64,000 bases of DNA from positions 1 to 64,000 of the forward strand of contig NZ_CP120467.1 in the NCBI RefSeq assembly GCF_029983095.1, in the 5' to 3' direction. Of the stretch, positions 63,800 to 64,000 are shown piece by piece (position 1 is the stretch's first letter; each line of letters starts with the position of its first letter). A program made the position numbers and the translations under genes. The notes below the pieces were generated by a model, which saw only the letters and a list, made by a program, of their open reading frames with translations, ran no database searches and was not told the origin of the DNA. The DNA comes from Enterococcus montenegrensis. GTDB lineage: Bacteria; Bacillota; Bacilli; Lactobacillales; Enterococcaceae.

Positions 63800-64000
63800 A
63801 TGTTACCAGAAGAATTTCAGCAGCAGTTGGCCCAAAAAGGCATTGAATTAAGTTCTACTCAAATGCAACAGTTTGAAAAATATTACGAGCTGTTAGTCGA
63901 GTGGAATGAAAAAATGAATTTAACGGCGATTACTGAAAAAAAAGAAGTTTACTTGAAGCATTTTTACGATTCGATTTTACTTGGTGTGGCAGTGGATTTA
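63800..64000 (+). CDS. rsmG: 16S rRNA (guanine-N7)-methyltransferase RsmG (3' end outside the window)
   Basis: Methylates G527 of 16S rRNA. Only the first 67 codons are inside the window: [42 protein letters not shown], then [13 protein letters not shown]. These are the conserved N-terminal features, including the MNLTAI and KHFYDSI motifs. AAAGGAAAAGG precedes the ATG at 63800. rsmG normally follows mnmG directly; here 26 kb of accessory genes lie between. parA/parB genes often follow rsmG, which would fit the parS sites in this window. Confidence 0.96.
   Translation, partial: MLPEEFQQQLAQKGIELSSTQMQQFEKYYELLVEWNEKMNLTAITEKKEVYLKHFYDSILLGVAVDL

Overview
This window is the replication-origin neighbourhood of a low-GC Gram-positive chromosome, most likely a member of the Enterococcaceae (Enterococcus or a close relative). 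The basis is gene order (gdpP, rpsR-ssb-rpsF, gyrA-gyrB-recF-yaaA and dnaN-dnaA leftwards; rpmH, rnpA, yidC, jag, mnmE, mnmG and rsmG rightwards), parS sites of the TGTTTCACGTGAAACA type, a WxL-type surface-protein cluster and an FusB-family EF-G-binding protein. I cannot name the species from sequence alone. Genes point away from an origin at about 17.4-19.5 kb: nearly everything to the left is on the minus strand, and the core genes to the right are on the plus strand.

Layout. 0-10.4 kb: c-di-AMP phosphodiesterase gdpP (cut by the window edge), the S6-SSB-S18 operon, gyrase and recF-yaaA, with two perfect parS sites, one near-match and stray DnaA-box pairs in the gaps. 10.4-15.9 kb: a beta-glucoside operon (antiterminator, PTS permease, 6-phospho-beta-glucosidase) inserted between dnaN and yaaA, which are normally adjacent, and bordered on both sides by an interspersed repeat. 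16-19.6 kb: dnaN, dnaA and the origin, including a (TAG)x5 tract next to DnaA boxes that matches a DnaA-trio unwinding element. 19.6-22.5 kb: rpmH, rnpA, yidC and jag, with rpmH and rnpA pulled apart by a repeat array. 22.5-34 kb: accessory block with an alpha/alpha-toroid-like hypothetical, possible small RNAs, a MutS2-like ATPase without the Smr domain, a mannose-family PTS operon with nanE and an RpiR regulator, a membrane GDPD and a YbjQ-like protein. 34-37.8 kb: mnmE and mnmG, separated by two copies of a long hairpin element. 38-43.2 kb: five-gene WxL cell-surface cluster. 43.3-63.7 kb: mixed accessory genes (amidohydrolase, NfeD/SPFH pair, LCP-like protein, FusB-like protein with a leader peptide, YhgE/Pip with a TetR regulator, Na+/alanine symporter, AraC-controlled oxidoreductase/epimerase operon, DJ-1/ArsR pair, MDR reductase, MTA/SAH nucleosidase). 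The right edge enters rsmG.

The most unusual structure is an interspersed repeat family made of AGCT-bordered, near-palindromic modules of about 110 bp repeating every ~123 bp, in three sequence types. It occurs in five arrays (10.6, 19.9, 24.5, 47.7 and 56.9 kb) plus one truncated and two decayed copies. The outer arms differ from module to module but stay complementary within each module, and every copy I can orient points the same way relative to replication-fork movement. No CRISPR array, tRNA, rRNA or transposase gene was found.
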